NCBI GenBank assembly: GCA_900554265.1
Contig: USGZ01000094.1
Span: 1 to 6,720, forward strand
DNA from: an uncultured Porphyromonadaceae bacterium
GTDB lineage: Bacteria > Bacteroidota > Bacteroidia > Bacteroidales > Muribaculaceae
Direction of reading: 5' to 3'
Length of the DNA: 6,720 nt
In this document: piece by piece, positions 1 to 5,873 of the stretch
Position numbering within the stretch: position 1 is the stretch's first letter
Layout of the letters: every line of letters starts with the position of its first letter
Notes under the pieces: model-generated
Told to the model about the DNA's origin: nothing
The model's input: the letters and a program-made list of their open reading frames with translations, nothing else
Database searches by the model: none
Program-made: the position numbers and the translations under genes

Positions 1-661
1 TGTGGACCTCGGCGCCGCCGAGAGCGTCCTGGCTTACGTCCTCGCCCGTAACGGTCTTTACGACCTTCGGGCCGGTAAGGAACATGTAGGAGATGCCCTT
101 GGCCATGATGGTGAAGTCCGTAAGAGCCGGGGAGTAGACTGCGCCGCCGGCGCAGGGGCCGAGGATTGCGGAAATCTGCGGGATGACACCGGAGGCAAGG
201 ATATTGCGCTGGAAGATTTCGGCGTAGCCGGCGAGGGCGTTGATGCCTTCCTGGATACGCGCGCCGCCGGAGTCGTTGAGACCGATAACGGGAGCGCCCA
301 TCTTCATGGCCATGTCCATAATCTTGCAGATCTTCAGGGCCATGGTCTCGGAGAGCGAACCGCCGAATACGGTGAAGTCCTGGGCGAAGACATATACCAG
401 ACGGCCATCGATTGTGCCGTAGCCGGTAACGACGCCGTCGCCGAGGTAAGACTTCTTCTCCTGACCGAAGTTGTAGCAACGGTGACGGACGAACATGTCG
501 AGTTCCTCGAAGGAACCTTCGTCCAGGAGTTGGGCAATTCGTTCGCGGGCGGTATATTTGCCGCGTTCGTGCTGTTTGTCGATGGCTTTCTGGCCGCCGC
601 CGATTTTAGCTTCCGCGCGGAGGTCGATAAGTTCTTTTACTTTTTCAAGTTGGCTGCTCAT
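1..661 (-). CDS. mmdA: Biotin-dependent acyl-CoA carboxylase/decarboxylase carboxyltransferase subunit (methylmalonyl-CoA decarboxylase alpha / propionyl-CoA carboxylase beta type), 3' end beyond the window
   Basis: The first 220 residues of a family whose members usually have about 510-520 residues; the gene runs off the left edge with no stop. It starts [15 protein letters not shown]. Visible family motifs are [13 protein letters not shown] (residues 127-139, acyl-CoA binding region), [13 protein letters not shown] (167-179, oxyanion/biotin pocket) and [13 protein letters not shown] (205-217). The family moves a carboxyl group between biotin on a carrier protein and propionyl-CoA/methylmalonyl-CoA in the cytoplasm. 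It works either as a carboxylase or as part of a sodium-pumping decarboxylase with OadG-like, biotin-carrier and OadB-like subunits. The epimerase gene lies 90 bases upstream on the same strand, which points to methylmalonyl-CoA as substrate and to propionate production. Which of the two roles applies cannot be decided here, because the downstream subunit genes lie outside the window. No Shine-Dalgarno sequence is visible before the ATG at 661, as is common in Bacteroidetes. Confidence 0.93.
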   Translation of the reverse strand, partial: MSSQLEKVKELIDLRAEAKIGGGQKAIDKQHERGKYTARERIAQLLDEGSFEELDMFVRHRCYNFGQEKKSYLGDGVVTGYGTIDGRLVYVFAQDFTVFGGSLSETMALKICKIMDMAMKMGAPVIGLNDSGGARIQEGINALAGYAEIFQRNILASGVIPQISAILGPCAGGAVYSPALTDFTIMAKGISYMFLTGPKVVKTVTGEDVSQDALGGAEVH

Positions 662-699
662 GATGAGTTGCTATGATGTTAAGTTTGAATCATGAAATA

Positions 700-733
700 T
701 TCAAGTCCGCGGCTGCGTCGCCGCGAACTTGAA
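700..733 (-). repeat. Long intercistronic stem-loop between the epimerase and carboxyltransferase genes
   Basis: Two 14-base arms (700-713 and 720-733) are inverted copies around a 6-base loop. The single difference is a G-U pair in minus-strand RNA, but a C-A mismatch in plus-strand RNA, so the fold suits the transcript of the flanking genes. On the minus strand the left arm is TTCAAGTTCGCGGC and the right arm GCCGCGGACTTGAA. No run of T follows on the minus strand, so it is not a normal intrinsic terminator. A role in mRNA processing, 3'-end protection or attenuation between the two genes is an inference. Confidence 0.7.
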
Positions 734-751
734 ATACCTTTTCGGCCGTCC

Positions 752-1174
752 TTATTTCTTTTTGGGATCTTCGCAGAGTTCCACCAGAGTGCCGACGGTG
801 GATTTGGGGTGCAGGAAGGCGATGTTGAGGCCTTCGGCGCCCTTGCGGGGAGCCTTGTCGATCAGGCGGCAGCCTTTCTCCTCGGCTTCGGCCAGTGCGT
901 TGGCCACACCGTCCTCGACGGCGAAAGCGACGTGCTGGATGCCGCCGCGGCCGCCGTTGTTGGCGATGAACTTGCAGATGGCGCTGTCCTCGGCTGTGCC
1001 TTCGAGGAGTTCGATTTTGGTCTGGCCGACTTTGAAGAACGCCGTGCGCACTTTCTGGTCAGGTACTTCTTCGATTGCGAAGCATTTGAAACCGAGTATG
1101 TTCTCGTAGAAGGGGATTGCCTCGTCCAGCGAAGGAACTGCAATGCCGATGTGTTCGATATGGGAAATATCCAT
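752..1174 (-). CDS. mce: Methylmalonyl-CoA epimerase
   Basis: 140 residues, a normal length for this small vicinal-oxygen-chelate (glyoxalase-fold) enzyme. It interconverts the (R) and (S) forms of methylmalonyl-CoA in the cytoplasm, linking methylmalonyl-CoA mutase to the decarboxylase/carboxylase step. The protein has two beta-alpha-beta-beta-beta modules: residues 4-60, opening with HIEHIGIAVPSLDEAI, and about 78-135, with GGIQHVAFAVED. By position in the family, the likely metal ligands are His8, Glu55 (in KIELLEG), His81 and Glu132 (in GTLVELCE), all present. The segment EEVPDQKVRT (35-44) matches the region holding an active-site acid in characterised epimerases. The ATG at 1174 has no Shine-Dalgarno sequence but lies about 40 bases below a Bacteroidetes-type -7 box. 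It is the first gene of a likely operon with the carboxyltransferase gene downstream. Confidence 0.95.
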   Translation of the reverse strand: MDISHIEHIGIAVPSLDEAIPFYENILGFKCFAIEEVPDQKVRTAFFKVGQTKIELLEGTAEDSAICKFIANNGGRGGIQHVAFAVEDGVANALAEAEEKGCRLIDKAPRKGAEGLNIAFLHPKSTVGTLVELCEDPKKK

Positions 1175-1216
1175 GGCGAAATATGTGAATTATTAGGTTT
1201 TTATTTTATTAATGTG

Positions 1217-1224
1217 CAAAGGTA
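1217..1224 (-). promoter_or_regulatory. Bacteroidetes -7 promoter box for the epimerase gene
   Basis: On the minus strand this reads TACCTTTG, an exact match to the Bacteroidetes -7 consensus TAnnTTTG. A transcript starting a few bases downstream would have a leader of roughly 35 bases before the epimerase ATG at 1174. No clear TTTG -33 element is seen at the usual distance; that stretch overlaps the T-rich tail of the upstream terminator. Confidence 0.65.
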
Positions 1225-1256
1225 GCAATTATTTTTCAGAGCATTGTTTTTTAATG

Positions 1257-1298
1257 TGTAAAAAACGAAAAAAGCCCTCCGGAAACGCAGCGGAGGGC
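1257..1298 (-). terminator. Intrinsic terminator of the Lrp/AsnC-type regulator gene
   Basis: The arms GCCCTCCG (1274-1281) and CGGAGGGC (1291-1298) form a perfect 8-bp GC-rich stem with a 9-base loop. On the minus strand the stem is followed by TTTTTTCGTTTTTT. It lies 32 bases past the regulator's stop codon and upstream of the epimerase promoter, so the two genes are separate transcription units. A second, shorter inverted repeat (ACCGGC at 1311-1316 and GCCGGT at 1326-1331) overlaps the end of the regulator gene. Confidence 0.9.
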
Positions 1299-1330
1299 GT
1301 GTAGGGCGCAACCGGCGGCACGGATGCCGG

Positions 1331-1795
1331 TCAGTCGTTGGTAATCGGAAGCGGGCGCTTGAATTCCTCGCGGAAGGAGAGCATGGTCTCGGTGCGCGCT
1401 ATGCCGAGGGGGCGCAGTTTCTGCTGTACCAGGTCGAAGAGATGGTGGTTGTCGTGGGCTTCGAGACGGATGAGCAGATCATAGGGCCCCGTGACAAGAT
1501 GACATTCCGTAACTTCCGGGATTTCCTTGAGCGAGCGCAGAACGGCGTCGAAGGACGCGTCGGGCTGGAGGTTGAGCCCGACGTAGGCTACCGTGGTGAA
1601 GCCGAGTGCCTCGGCGGATAGATTGCAGCTCGTGCCTACGATTACATTGTTGGCCATAAGGCGCTGGACACGCTGATGGACGGCAGCGCCGCTGACTCCG
1701 AATTCCCGCGCTATCTCCAGATACGGCGTGCGGGCATTCCTGGACAATGCGTCCAGAATGGTCAGGTCGAGTGTATCGAAATATTGGCGTGGCAT
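1331..1795 (-). CDS. Lrp/AsnC family transcriptional regulator
   Basis: 154 residues, the usual size for this family. Residues about 6-60 form the N-terminal helix-turn-helix domain: FDTLDLTILDALSRNART, then LEIAREFGVSGAAVHQRVQRLM, whose second half (35-47) is the likely recognition helix. Residues about 65-145 form the RAM ligand-binding/oligomerisation domain (FTTVAYVGLNL, then HLVTGPYDLLIRLEA at 99-113, which carries the conserved G-x-Y-D turn near the effector site). These proteins assemble as dimers to octamers and sense amino acids or related small molecules while binding promoter DNA. The effector and targets cannot be read from the sequence. The ATG at 1795 is supported by an unusually good ribosome binding site for this phylum. 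The gene stands alone, with its own terminator and a long leader. Its position upstream of the propionate-pathway genes is suggestive but not proof of regulation. Confidence 0.94.
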   Translation of the reverse strand: MPRQYFDTLDLTILDALSRNARTPYLEIAREFGVSGAAVHQRVQRLMANNVIVGTSCNLSAEALGFTTVAYVGLNLQPDASFDAVLRSLKEIPEVTECHLVTGPYDLLIRLEAHDNHHLFDLVQQKLRPLGIARTETMLSFREEFKRPLPITND

Positions 1796-1803
1796 GGTTT
1801 AGA

Positions 1804-1809
1804 TCTCCT
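1804..1809 (-). promoter_or_regulatory. Shine-Dalgarno sequence of the Lrp/AsnC-type regulator gene
   Basis: AGGAGA on the minus strand lies 8 bases before the ATG at 1795. It is the clearest ribosome binding site in the window and fixes the start. Most other genes here have none, as is typical of Bacteroidetes. Confidence 0.7.
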
Positions 1810-1922
1810 GTTACTGTTTCTTGTAGTTATTCCGGATATTAACTATGGTAAAGATAGATTGGTTTTTTCTTTAAGCTTACAAGTGGCGGAGCTGACATTT
1901 CCTATAGTTATGTAGCTCTATT

Positions 1923-2195
1923 TCAATGCAAAGATATAAAGCAAAATGGATATTTGCAAGCCCCTTCCGAGGGCCTGAGGCCGCGTTTTGCTTTAGTTTT
2001 GACCAAAAGCCGTCCGAGAATGCTTTCAAACGCATGTTCGGGCAAAGACTTAAGAATCGTAAGTAAACGAAAATATACCATATAGGACAACTTTGACACC
2101 CTTTCTGCGAATAATTCCAAGGCGCGCACCAAGCGAATACTCTTACGGTCAAACACTTGCCCGAAACGTCGGCGCAGGCTTCCAAAATAGCTCCG
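1923..2195 (-). other. Protein-like open stretch of about 90 codons without a convincing start; possible gene remnant or dispersed repeat
   Basis: Within the roughly 470-base gap upstream of the regulator, one minus-strand frame stays open from just after a stop near 2198 down to a stop at 1923-1925. No ATG lies near its upstream end; the only early start is GTG at 2156 (77 codons). From the GTG it reads MFDRKSIRLVRALELFAERV, then KLSYMVYFRLLTILKSLPEH, then AFESILGRLLVKTKAKRG and a poorly structured tail. The amphipathic, charged middle looks protein-like. However, there is no ribosome binding site, and the end of the frame covers the regulator's promoter box. An overlapping second frame on the same strand (1877-2215, 112 codons) is also open but Cys/Trp-rich and less plausible. 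Local base composition is less GC-rich than in the neighbouring genes. It could be a decayed gene, a small non-annotated protein, or a repeat that happens to be open. No family was recognised. Confidence 0.35.
1929..1959 (-). promoter_or_regulatory. Probable promoter of the Lrp/AsnC-type regulator gene
   Basis: On the minus strand, TATCTTTG (1936-1929) matches the Bacteroidetes -7 box TAnnTTTG. Nineteen bases upstream is TTGC (1959-1956), a partial match to the -33 element TTTG. This start would give a leader of roughly 125 bases before the ATG at 1795, long enough for regulation by the gene's own product. A weaker alternative box, TATCTTTA (1856-1849), would give a short leader. Confidence 0.55.
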
Positions 2196-2216
2196 GCAGT
2201 TCCCTTACCGGGCAAG
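2156..2216. repeat. Spaced inverted repeat at the upstream end of the non-coding element
   Basis: CTTGCCCG (2156-2163) and CGGGCAAG (2209-2216) are perfect 8-base inverted copies 45 bases apart. A partial third copy, CGGGCAA, occurs at 2039-2045. They could pair in RNA or mark an element boundary, but arms this short may also arise by chance. Confidence 0.35.
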
Positions 2217-2217
2217 C

Positions 2218-2254
2218 AAAAAAATCAGCGCCCGGCTCGCTGAGGGCCGGGCGC
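2218..2254 (-). terminator. Intrinsic terminator of the secreted amidase gene
   Basis: GCGCCCGGC (2228-2236) and GCCGGGCGC (2246-2254) form a perfect 9-bp stem with a 9-base loop. On the minus strand the stem is followed shortly by seven T (2224-2218). It lies 27 bases past the stop codon at 2282. A small 5-bp hairpin with a 4-base loop (2268-2281) sits between the stop codon and this stem. Confidence 0.92.
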
Positions 2255-2281
2255 CGGATATAAAGGGTGCGGTTTACCGCA

Positions 2282-4855
2282 TCAGCGGACAATCTTGGCG
2301 GTACGGCTACCGGAAGCGGTTGCTACCGTGACGATATGGATGCCTGCGGGGAGCGTTTCCATGGAAACGGCGGCTTCCATAGCTGCGGGAGCGACGCTGA
2401 GTTCGGTGCGGCCGTCGATAGCGGTGACGGTCACCAGACGGATTGCTTCCGGAGCGCTGACGGTGAGGACACCGCCGCGGAGGCTCATGGTGATGTTTGC
2501 CACAGCGATGTCAGCCACGCCACTGCCGGGGAGGTCGATGTCGGTAATCGATGCAGTGCGCTCGGCGGAGTCGTCCCAGGTGCTCTGCTGCATCTCGTAG
2601 TAGCCGATTTCGCCGGACCAGTTGCGGTAGCCTTCTTCCTCTTCGTCGAAGATGGCTTCGTCGGGGCTGTTCCAGTGGTTGATGTAGATGGCGTCCAGAT
2701 ACCATTTTGCCTTCATGCTGGGATTGGTTCCGGTAAAGGCTGCGGTCTCATCGTTGGCCAGGTCCCATACGAAAGGCTTCCAGCCGAGGAAGTCGACGGT
2801 CAGAGGTTCGGCGCGGCGCAGGAGGCCGTTCGAGGAGAAGTCGCGGATGAACAGACCCGTTTCGTTGCCGGAGTTGTCGCCGTAGACCCACATGGTGATA
2901 ACACCGTTGGTGCCGCGGAGAGTCAGACCGTTGGCCTTGGGATTATGGTCGCGGATCATCCAGTAGGGGTCGGAGGAGTCAGGGTCGAAGGAGTAGACGA
3001 TGTCCATGCAGGAGTTGATTCCGTGATAGGGCGAGAAGGGAAGCGTGGTGAGTGCGTTGCCTTCCTCGGAAAGTCCCTTGGAGGAGCCGGAGCCGCCCGG
3101 AGCCCAGAAGTCGCCTTCGGAGTCGAGCTGCTGAATCATGGTGGACGCGGTCATTGCGCGGTATTCGGTAAGGAATCGGAACGCGATGGGTTCGGTTTCG
3201 TTGCCGGAGAGGTCCTTGACGGGTTTCAGAGTCACCAGAACAGCGCAGTCGCTGGCCAGGTCTTCGTTGAGATAGCAGGTCAGGACGGAAGCGTCGCCAA
3301 CGATGGCGTGGCTGACATGGCCGATTTCATAAACCTTGCCGTTGGCGTCCTTGACTTCGAACCAGCCGCTGTTGGCATCCTCGTTCCAGTCGATAACCTC
3401 ATTGAACTGGATGCTGATGGGCGGACGCTTGGTGTAGAGAGCCTCGCCTTCGGCCTCGGGATATGTGCCGACGATTTCGGGAGCGGTAAGGTCCGGTTCG
3501 GCCATGGTGAAGGTCAGGACGTAGTCGCCGCCCTCGGTGCCGTCGCCGTCGCCGTCGAGCAGCTGGTTGGTCTGGCTGTTGCGGGCCTTGGTGCCGTCGA
3601 TGGTGATGGTGTATTCCCAGAGAGCCTCGAGTTTCGAGAGGTCTACGTTGAGGGTGTAGTCGTTATCCCAGCTGAGAGTCACTTCGGCGTCGTTGTTGAT
3701 GCTGAATGCCTCCTCAACGCTCTGGCGGTTCATGTTGCGGGAGAAAGTGATTACCAGAGGATAGCGGGAGGATACGGAGTTGAGGTCCGTAAGAGAGATG
3801 GCGTCGATCTTTGCCGGAGAAGCATTGGTGAGGGCAACGTCCAGGAAGGTCACGTAGTCGGCGGAAGTCTCGCCGCCGGCCTTGATGACAACCTGCTTTG
3901 TGGTGCTCTCGAAACCGGGAGCGGAGAACTCGACGTCTACGGTCGAACCGGCTTCAAGGTCCTTGAATACATAGAAACCGTTGTGGATCAGGTTCGGGTT
4001 ACGGGTGTACTGGTTGAAGAGGCTCTCGTAGGAGTCGGTGGTATATGTCTGGTCGCCGACTTTCACGGTGGCGCCGTTGAGGGCCTGGCCATTCTCGGAG
4101 TTGGAGACAACGCCTGTCAGGAAGGTCTGGGCGGGCAGAGTCAGGCCGCGGTATTTGAGAATCGACTGGAAGGCGGCGAAGGATTCGAGGCGCTTGTAGT
4201 CGTCGTTGATGTTGCGTGCCTGCTGTTCAGGCAGGGTATGGTAGCCGCCCTCGCTGAGCAGGGAGGCCATTGTGGTGCGGCGGTTGACGCTCAGGTAGGG
4301 GAACTGGTTCTCGTGGGTATCCTCGCCGGGCATATAGAACTCACGGTCGTAGCGGTTGCCGCGGCTGCCGATGCGCATCACGCCGGAGAGGTTGGGCTCG
4401 AGGATATCGCCGTAGGCCTTGCCGCCGTTGGGCGTCTTCTCTACGAGTTCGCCGTTGAGCTTCCAGCCGCCGAAGAGGGTGACGATAGTGTTGACCTGCG
4501 CGGAGGCGTCGGAGTGGATGGAGTAGAAGAAGTCGGCGCCCCAGGCGTTGGCTTCGTCGGAACGCTCTTCGAGGGATATCTGGTCGTTGTCGGTATAGCG
4601 GCAGAGCTTGAGGTTTTCCTCGGGCATATCAGTGTACTGCTTGAGGAAATCCTGGATGCCCAGGGCCACGCGCAGGGTCTTCTGCGCTTCGGAGTAGCTG
4701 TAGAGACCGATGTTTTCCTTTCCGGCATGACCGGGGTCGAGATAGAGCTTGAAATCGCCCCAGCCTTCGACTTCTGCGGAGAAAGCGGGCATAGCCACGA
4801 ATGCTGCGCCGGCGAAAAGGGCGGCACTTGCGAGTCTTGAGAAATTCTTTTTCAT
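2282..4855 (-). CDS. Secreted multidomain N-acetylmuramoyl-L-alanine amidase-like protein (Amidase_3) with Ig-like domains and a probable T9SS C-terminal signal
   Basis: 857 residues, far longer than a housekeeping amidase. A Sec signal peptide (MKKNFSRLASAALFAGAAFV, cleaved near 24-28) is followed by an Amidase_3 domain (about 35-235). It carries YLDPGHAG with His43, Glu56, FYSIHSDAS with His114, and LLSEGGYHT with Glu202: the expected two-His/one-Glu zinc site plus the catalytic Glu. Residues about 245-340 resemble a carboxypeptidase-regulatory-like domain (LTGVVSNSENGQALNGATVK). Two Ig-like Big_5/SbsA-type domains follow (about 346-452, with the acidic loop DGDGDGTEGGD, and 455-565). Residues about 575-765 look like a jelly-roll ligand-binding domain (ITMWVYGDNSGNETG, VDFLGWKPFVWDL). 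The end (about 790-857) resembles a type IX sorting domain (LPAGIHIVTV and a basic tail). The family cleaves the bond between MurNAc and the stem peptide in peptidoglycan; activity here is inferred. It lies 9 bases after the propeller gene and ends at a strong terminator, so it is probably last in a two-gene operon. Confidence 0.88.
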   Translation of the reverse strand: MKKNFSRLASAALFAGAAFVAMPAFSAEVEGWGDFKLYLDPGHAGKENIGLYSYSEAQKTLRVALGIQDFLKQYTDMPEENLKLCRYTDNDQISLEERSDEANAWGADFFYSIHSDASAQVNTIVTLFGGWKLNGELVEKTPNGGKAYGDILEPNLSGVMRIGSRGNRYDREFYMPGEDTHENQFPYLSVNRRTTMASLLSEGGYHTLPEQQARNINDDYKRLESFAAFQSILKYRGLTLPAQTFLTGVVSNSENGQALNGATVKVGDQTYTTDSYESLFNQYTRNPNLIHNGFYVFKDLEAGSTVDVEFSAPGFESTTKQVVIKAGGETSADYVTFLDVALTNASPAKIDAISLTDLNSVSSRYPLVITFSRNMNRQSVEEAFSINNDAEVTLSWDNDYTLNVDLSKLEALWEYTITIDGTKARNSQTNQLLDGDGDGTEGGDYVLTFTMAEPDLTAPEIVGTYPEAEGEALYTKRPPISIQFNEVIDWNEDANSGWFEVKDANGKVYEIGHVSHAIVGDASVLTCYLNEDLASDCAVLVTLKPVKDLSGNETEPIAFRFLTEYRAMTASTMIQQLDSEGDFWAPGGSGSSKGLSEEGNALTTLPFSPYHGINSCMDIVYSFDPDSSDPYWMIRDHNPKANGLTLRGTNGVITMWVYGDNSGNETGLFIRDFSSNGLLRRAEPLTVDFLGWKPFVWDLANDETAAFTGTNPSMKAKWYLDAIYINHWNSPDEAIFDEEEEGYRNWSGEIGYYEMQQSTWDDSAERTASITDIDLPGSGVADIAVANITMSLRGGVLTVSAPEAIRLVTVTAIDGRTELSVAPAAMEAAVSMETLPAGIHIVTVATASGSRTAKIVR

Positions 4856-4864
4856 GGCCTTGTA

Positions 4865-5707
4865 TTATTTAGCGAGTTCGACAACGTAGATGGAGGCGTC
4901 GGCGGCGTTCTCGAAGGCTACCTTGGAGCCGTCGGGAGCGACTGCGGGCGTCATGGGTATATAGCCGGCAGTGGCCAGGATGTCGGCGGTTGCGCCGGTG
5001 CGCAGGTCCATGCTGCGCAGGGTGGAGGCGGTGAAGTTCTGGCCGTTGTCCTCTACGATAGTGTAGACGATGGTACGGTTGTCCGGCATCCATGCGGGAT
5101 GGGAACCCTGGCCGAGGCTGCGCAGGCCGCTGCCGTCGGCGTTGATGAGCCACATGCCCTTGCCGGGAATCTGGAAGGCGATGGCGCTGCCGTCGGGGCT
5201 GAGGGCCGGGTTGATCACGGTCTTGCCGGCGAACTGACCCAGGGCGGCCACGGAAGCCGTCGCATTGGCCGGATCGGCGGTCATGACGCGGTAGATGCCC
5301 GTAGCTGAGGTGGCGCCGGGCTGGGCGCTGGTGCGGGCCTTGGCGGCTGTCACTGTAGCGCTGCCGTCGAGGGCATAGGTGCGCATCTCGTAGAAGTTGC
5401 GGCCGCCCTGCTCTATCTTGGCGCGGGAGAGGATTGTGCGCGAGTCGGCGCTCCAGGCCATCTTGTAGCCTGTGCCGGCATCGGCGGTCAGCTGACGGAG
5501 ATTGGCGCCATCCGCCTCGGCGATGAAAATTCCCTGATAGTTATCGGAGGTAACGGCGATTTTCGAGCCGTCCGGCGACCATACGGGAGCCATCAGTCCG
5601 CAGGGAGCGGAAAGCAACTTGACGGGCTCGGCTGCGGCGCGCACCTGTCCGAAGGCAGGGGCGGCCATTACTGCCATAGCCACCAATGCTAAGTAATGCT
5701 TTTTCAT
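4865..5707 (-). CDS. Exported PD40/TolB-like beta-propeller protein of unknown function
   Basis: 280 residues from the ATG at 5707, beginning MKKHYLALVAMAVMAAPAFG, a clear Sec signal peptide with probable cleavage after Gly20; there is no lipobox cysteine. An in-frame ATG at 5788 would add 27 residues, but it lies upstream of the promoter box at 5752-5759 and would bury the signal peptide, so it was rejected. At least five PD40-type blades are visible: PVWSPDGSKIAVTSD (41-55), MAWSADSRTILSRA (83-96), PALSPDGSAIAFQIP (167-181), PAWMPDNRTIVYTI (204-217) and PAVAPDGSKVAFEN (254-267). TolB-like propellers act as periplasmic or surface binding scaffolds. No protease domain follows, unlike in S9 or tricorn-type proteins. 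No catalytic motif is seen. The 9-base gap to the amidase gene implies co-transcription and perhaps a shared role at the cell wall or surface; the partner is unknown. Confidence 0.85.
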   Translation of the reverse strand: MKKHYLALVAMAVMAAPAFGQVRAAAEPVKLLSAPCGLMAPVWSPDGSKIAVTSDNYQGIFIAEADGANLRQLTADAGTGYKMAWSADSRTILSRAKIEQGGRNFYEMRTYALDGSATVTAAKARTSAQPGATSATGIYRVMTADPANATASVAALGQFAGKTVINPALSPDGSAIAFQIPGKGMWLINADGSGLRSLGQGSHPAWMPDNRTIVYTIVEDNGQNFTASTLRSMDLRTGATADILATAGYIPMTPAVAPDGSKVAFENAADASIYVVELAK

Positions 5708-5751
5708 GGTTGGTTTTTTAGAGAAATTGGTTGTTTTTGATAATCTGGCCT

Positions 5752-5759
5752 CAAAGTTA
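5752..5759 (-). promoter_or_regulatory. Bacteroidetes -7 promoter box for the propeller-amidase operon
   Basis: The minus strand reads TAACTTTG, matching TAnnTTTG, 44 bases before the propeller gene's ATG at 5707. No convincing -33 TTTG lies at the usual spacing. Its position argues against the longer reading frame starting at 5788. Confidence 0.6.
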
Positions 5760-5833
5760 ACCATTTTTCGCTGTTTTTCATAAATCAACCCCGGAAATTT
5801 TCAAAAAAATAATCTCCTTAACTCCAAAATGTG

Positions 5834-5841
5834 TACCTTTG
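5834..5841 (+). promoter_or_regulatory. Bacteroidetes -7 promoter box for the dCMP deaminase operon
   Basis: TACCTTTG matches the -7 consensus TAnnTTTG and lies 32 bases before the ATG at 5874, giving a short leader. The region upstream is AT-rich, but a clear -33 TTTG is not seen. It faces away from the minus-strand box at 5752-5759; the 74 bases between them form a shared divergent regulatory region. Confidence 0.65.
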
Positions 5842-5873
5842 CATCCATTAATTAGAGAAAGGACACTGAACCG

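Noticed and set aside
2..676. A 224-codon open frame on the plus strand at the left edge.
   Set aside because: It is the antisense shadow of the carboxyltransferase gene, whose minus-strand product shows clear family motifs and runs off the window.
692..1225. Plus-strand open frames over the epimerase gene.
   Set aside because: The minus strand encodes a complete methylmalonyl-CoA epimerase with all metal ligands; the plus-strand products match nothing recognisable.
2226..2281. Tandem GC-rich hairpins, first considered as a possible small RNA or riboswitch.
   Set aside because: The larger stem followed by a T-run just after a stop codon is explained fully as an intrinsic terminator; the 5-bp hairpin is too small to interpret.
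3522..3558. The repeated Asp/Gly codons encoding DGDGDGTEGGD, considered as a simple-sequence repeat.
   Set aside because: It is short and in frame, and such acidic loops are a normal part of bacterial Ig-like Big_5 domains, possibly binding calcium.
2267..4840. An 857-codon open frame on the plus strand, antisense to the amidase gene and of the same length.
   Set aside because: Its product is Gly/Val/Asp/Glu-rich with no recognisable domain, and it has no promoter or ribosome binding site. The minus-strand product has a signal peptide, catalytic motifs and a terminator. The antisense frame is a by-product of GC-rich codon use.
5708..5788. A 27-residue N-terminal extension of the propeller protein, starting at ATG 5788.
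   Set aside because: It lies upstream of the -7 promoter box and would place 27 residues before a normal signal peptide. ATG 5707 fits better.
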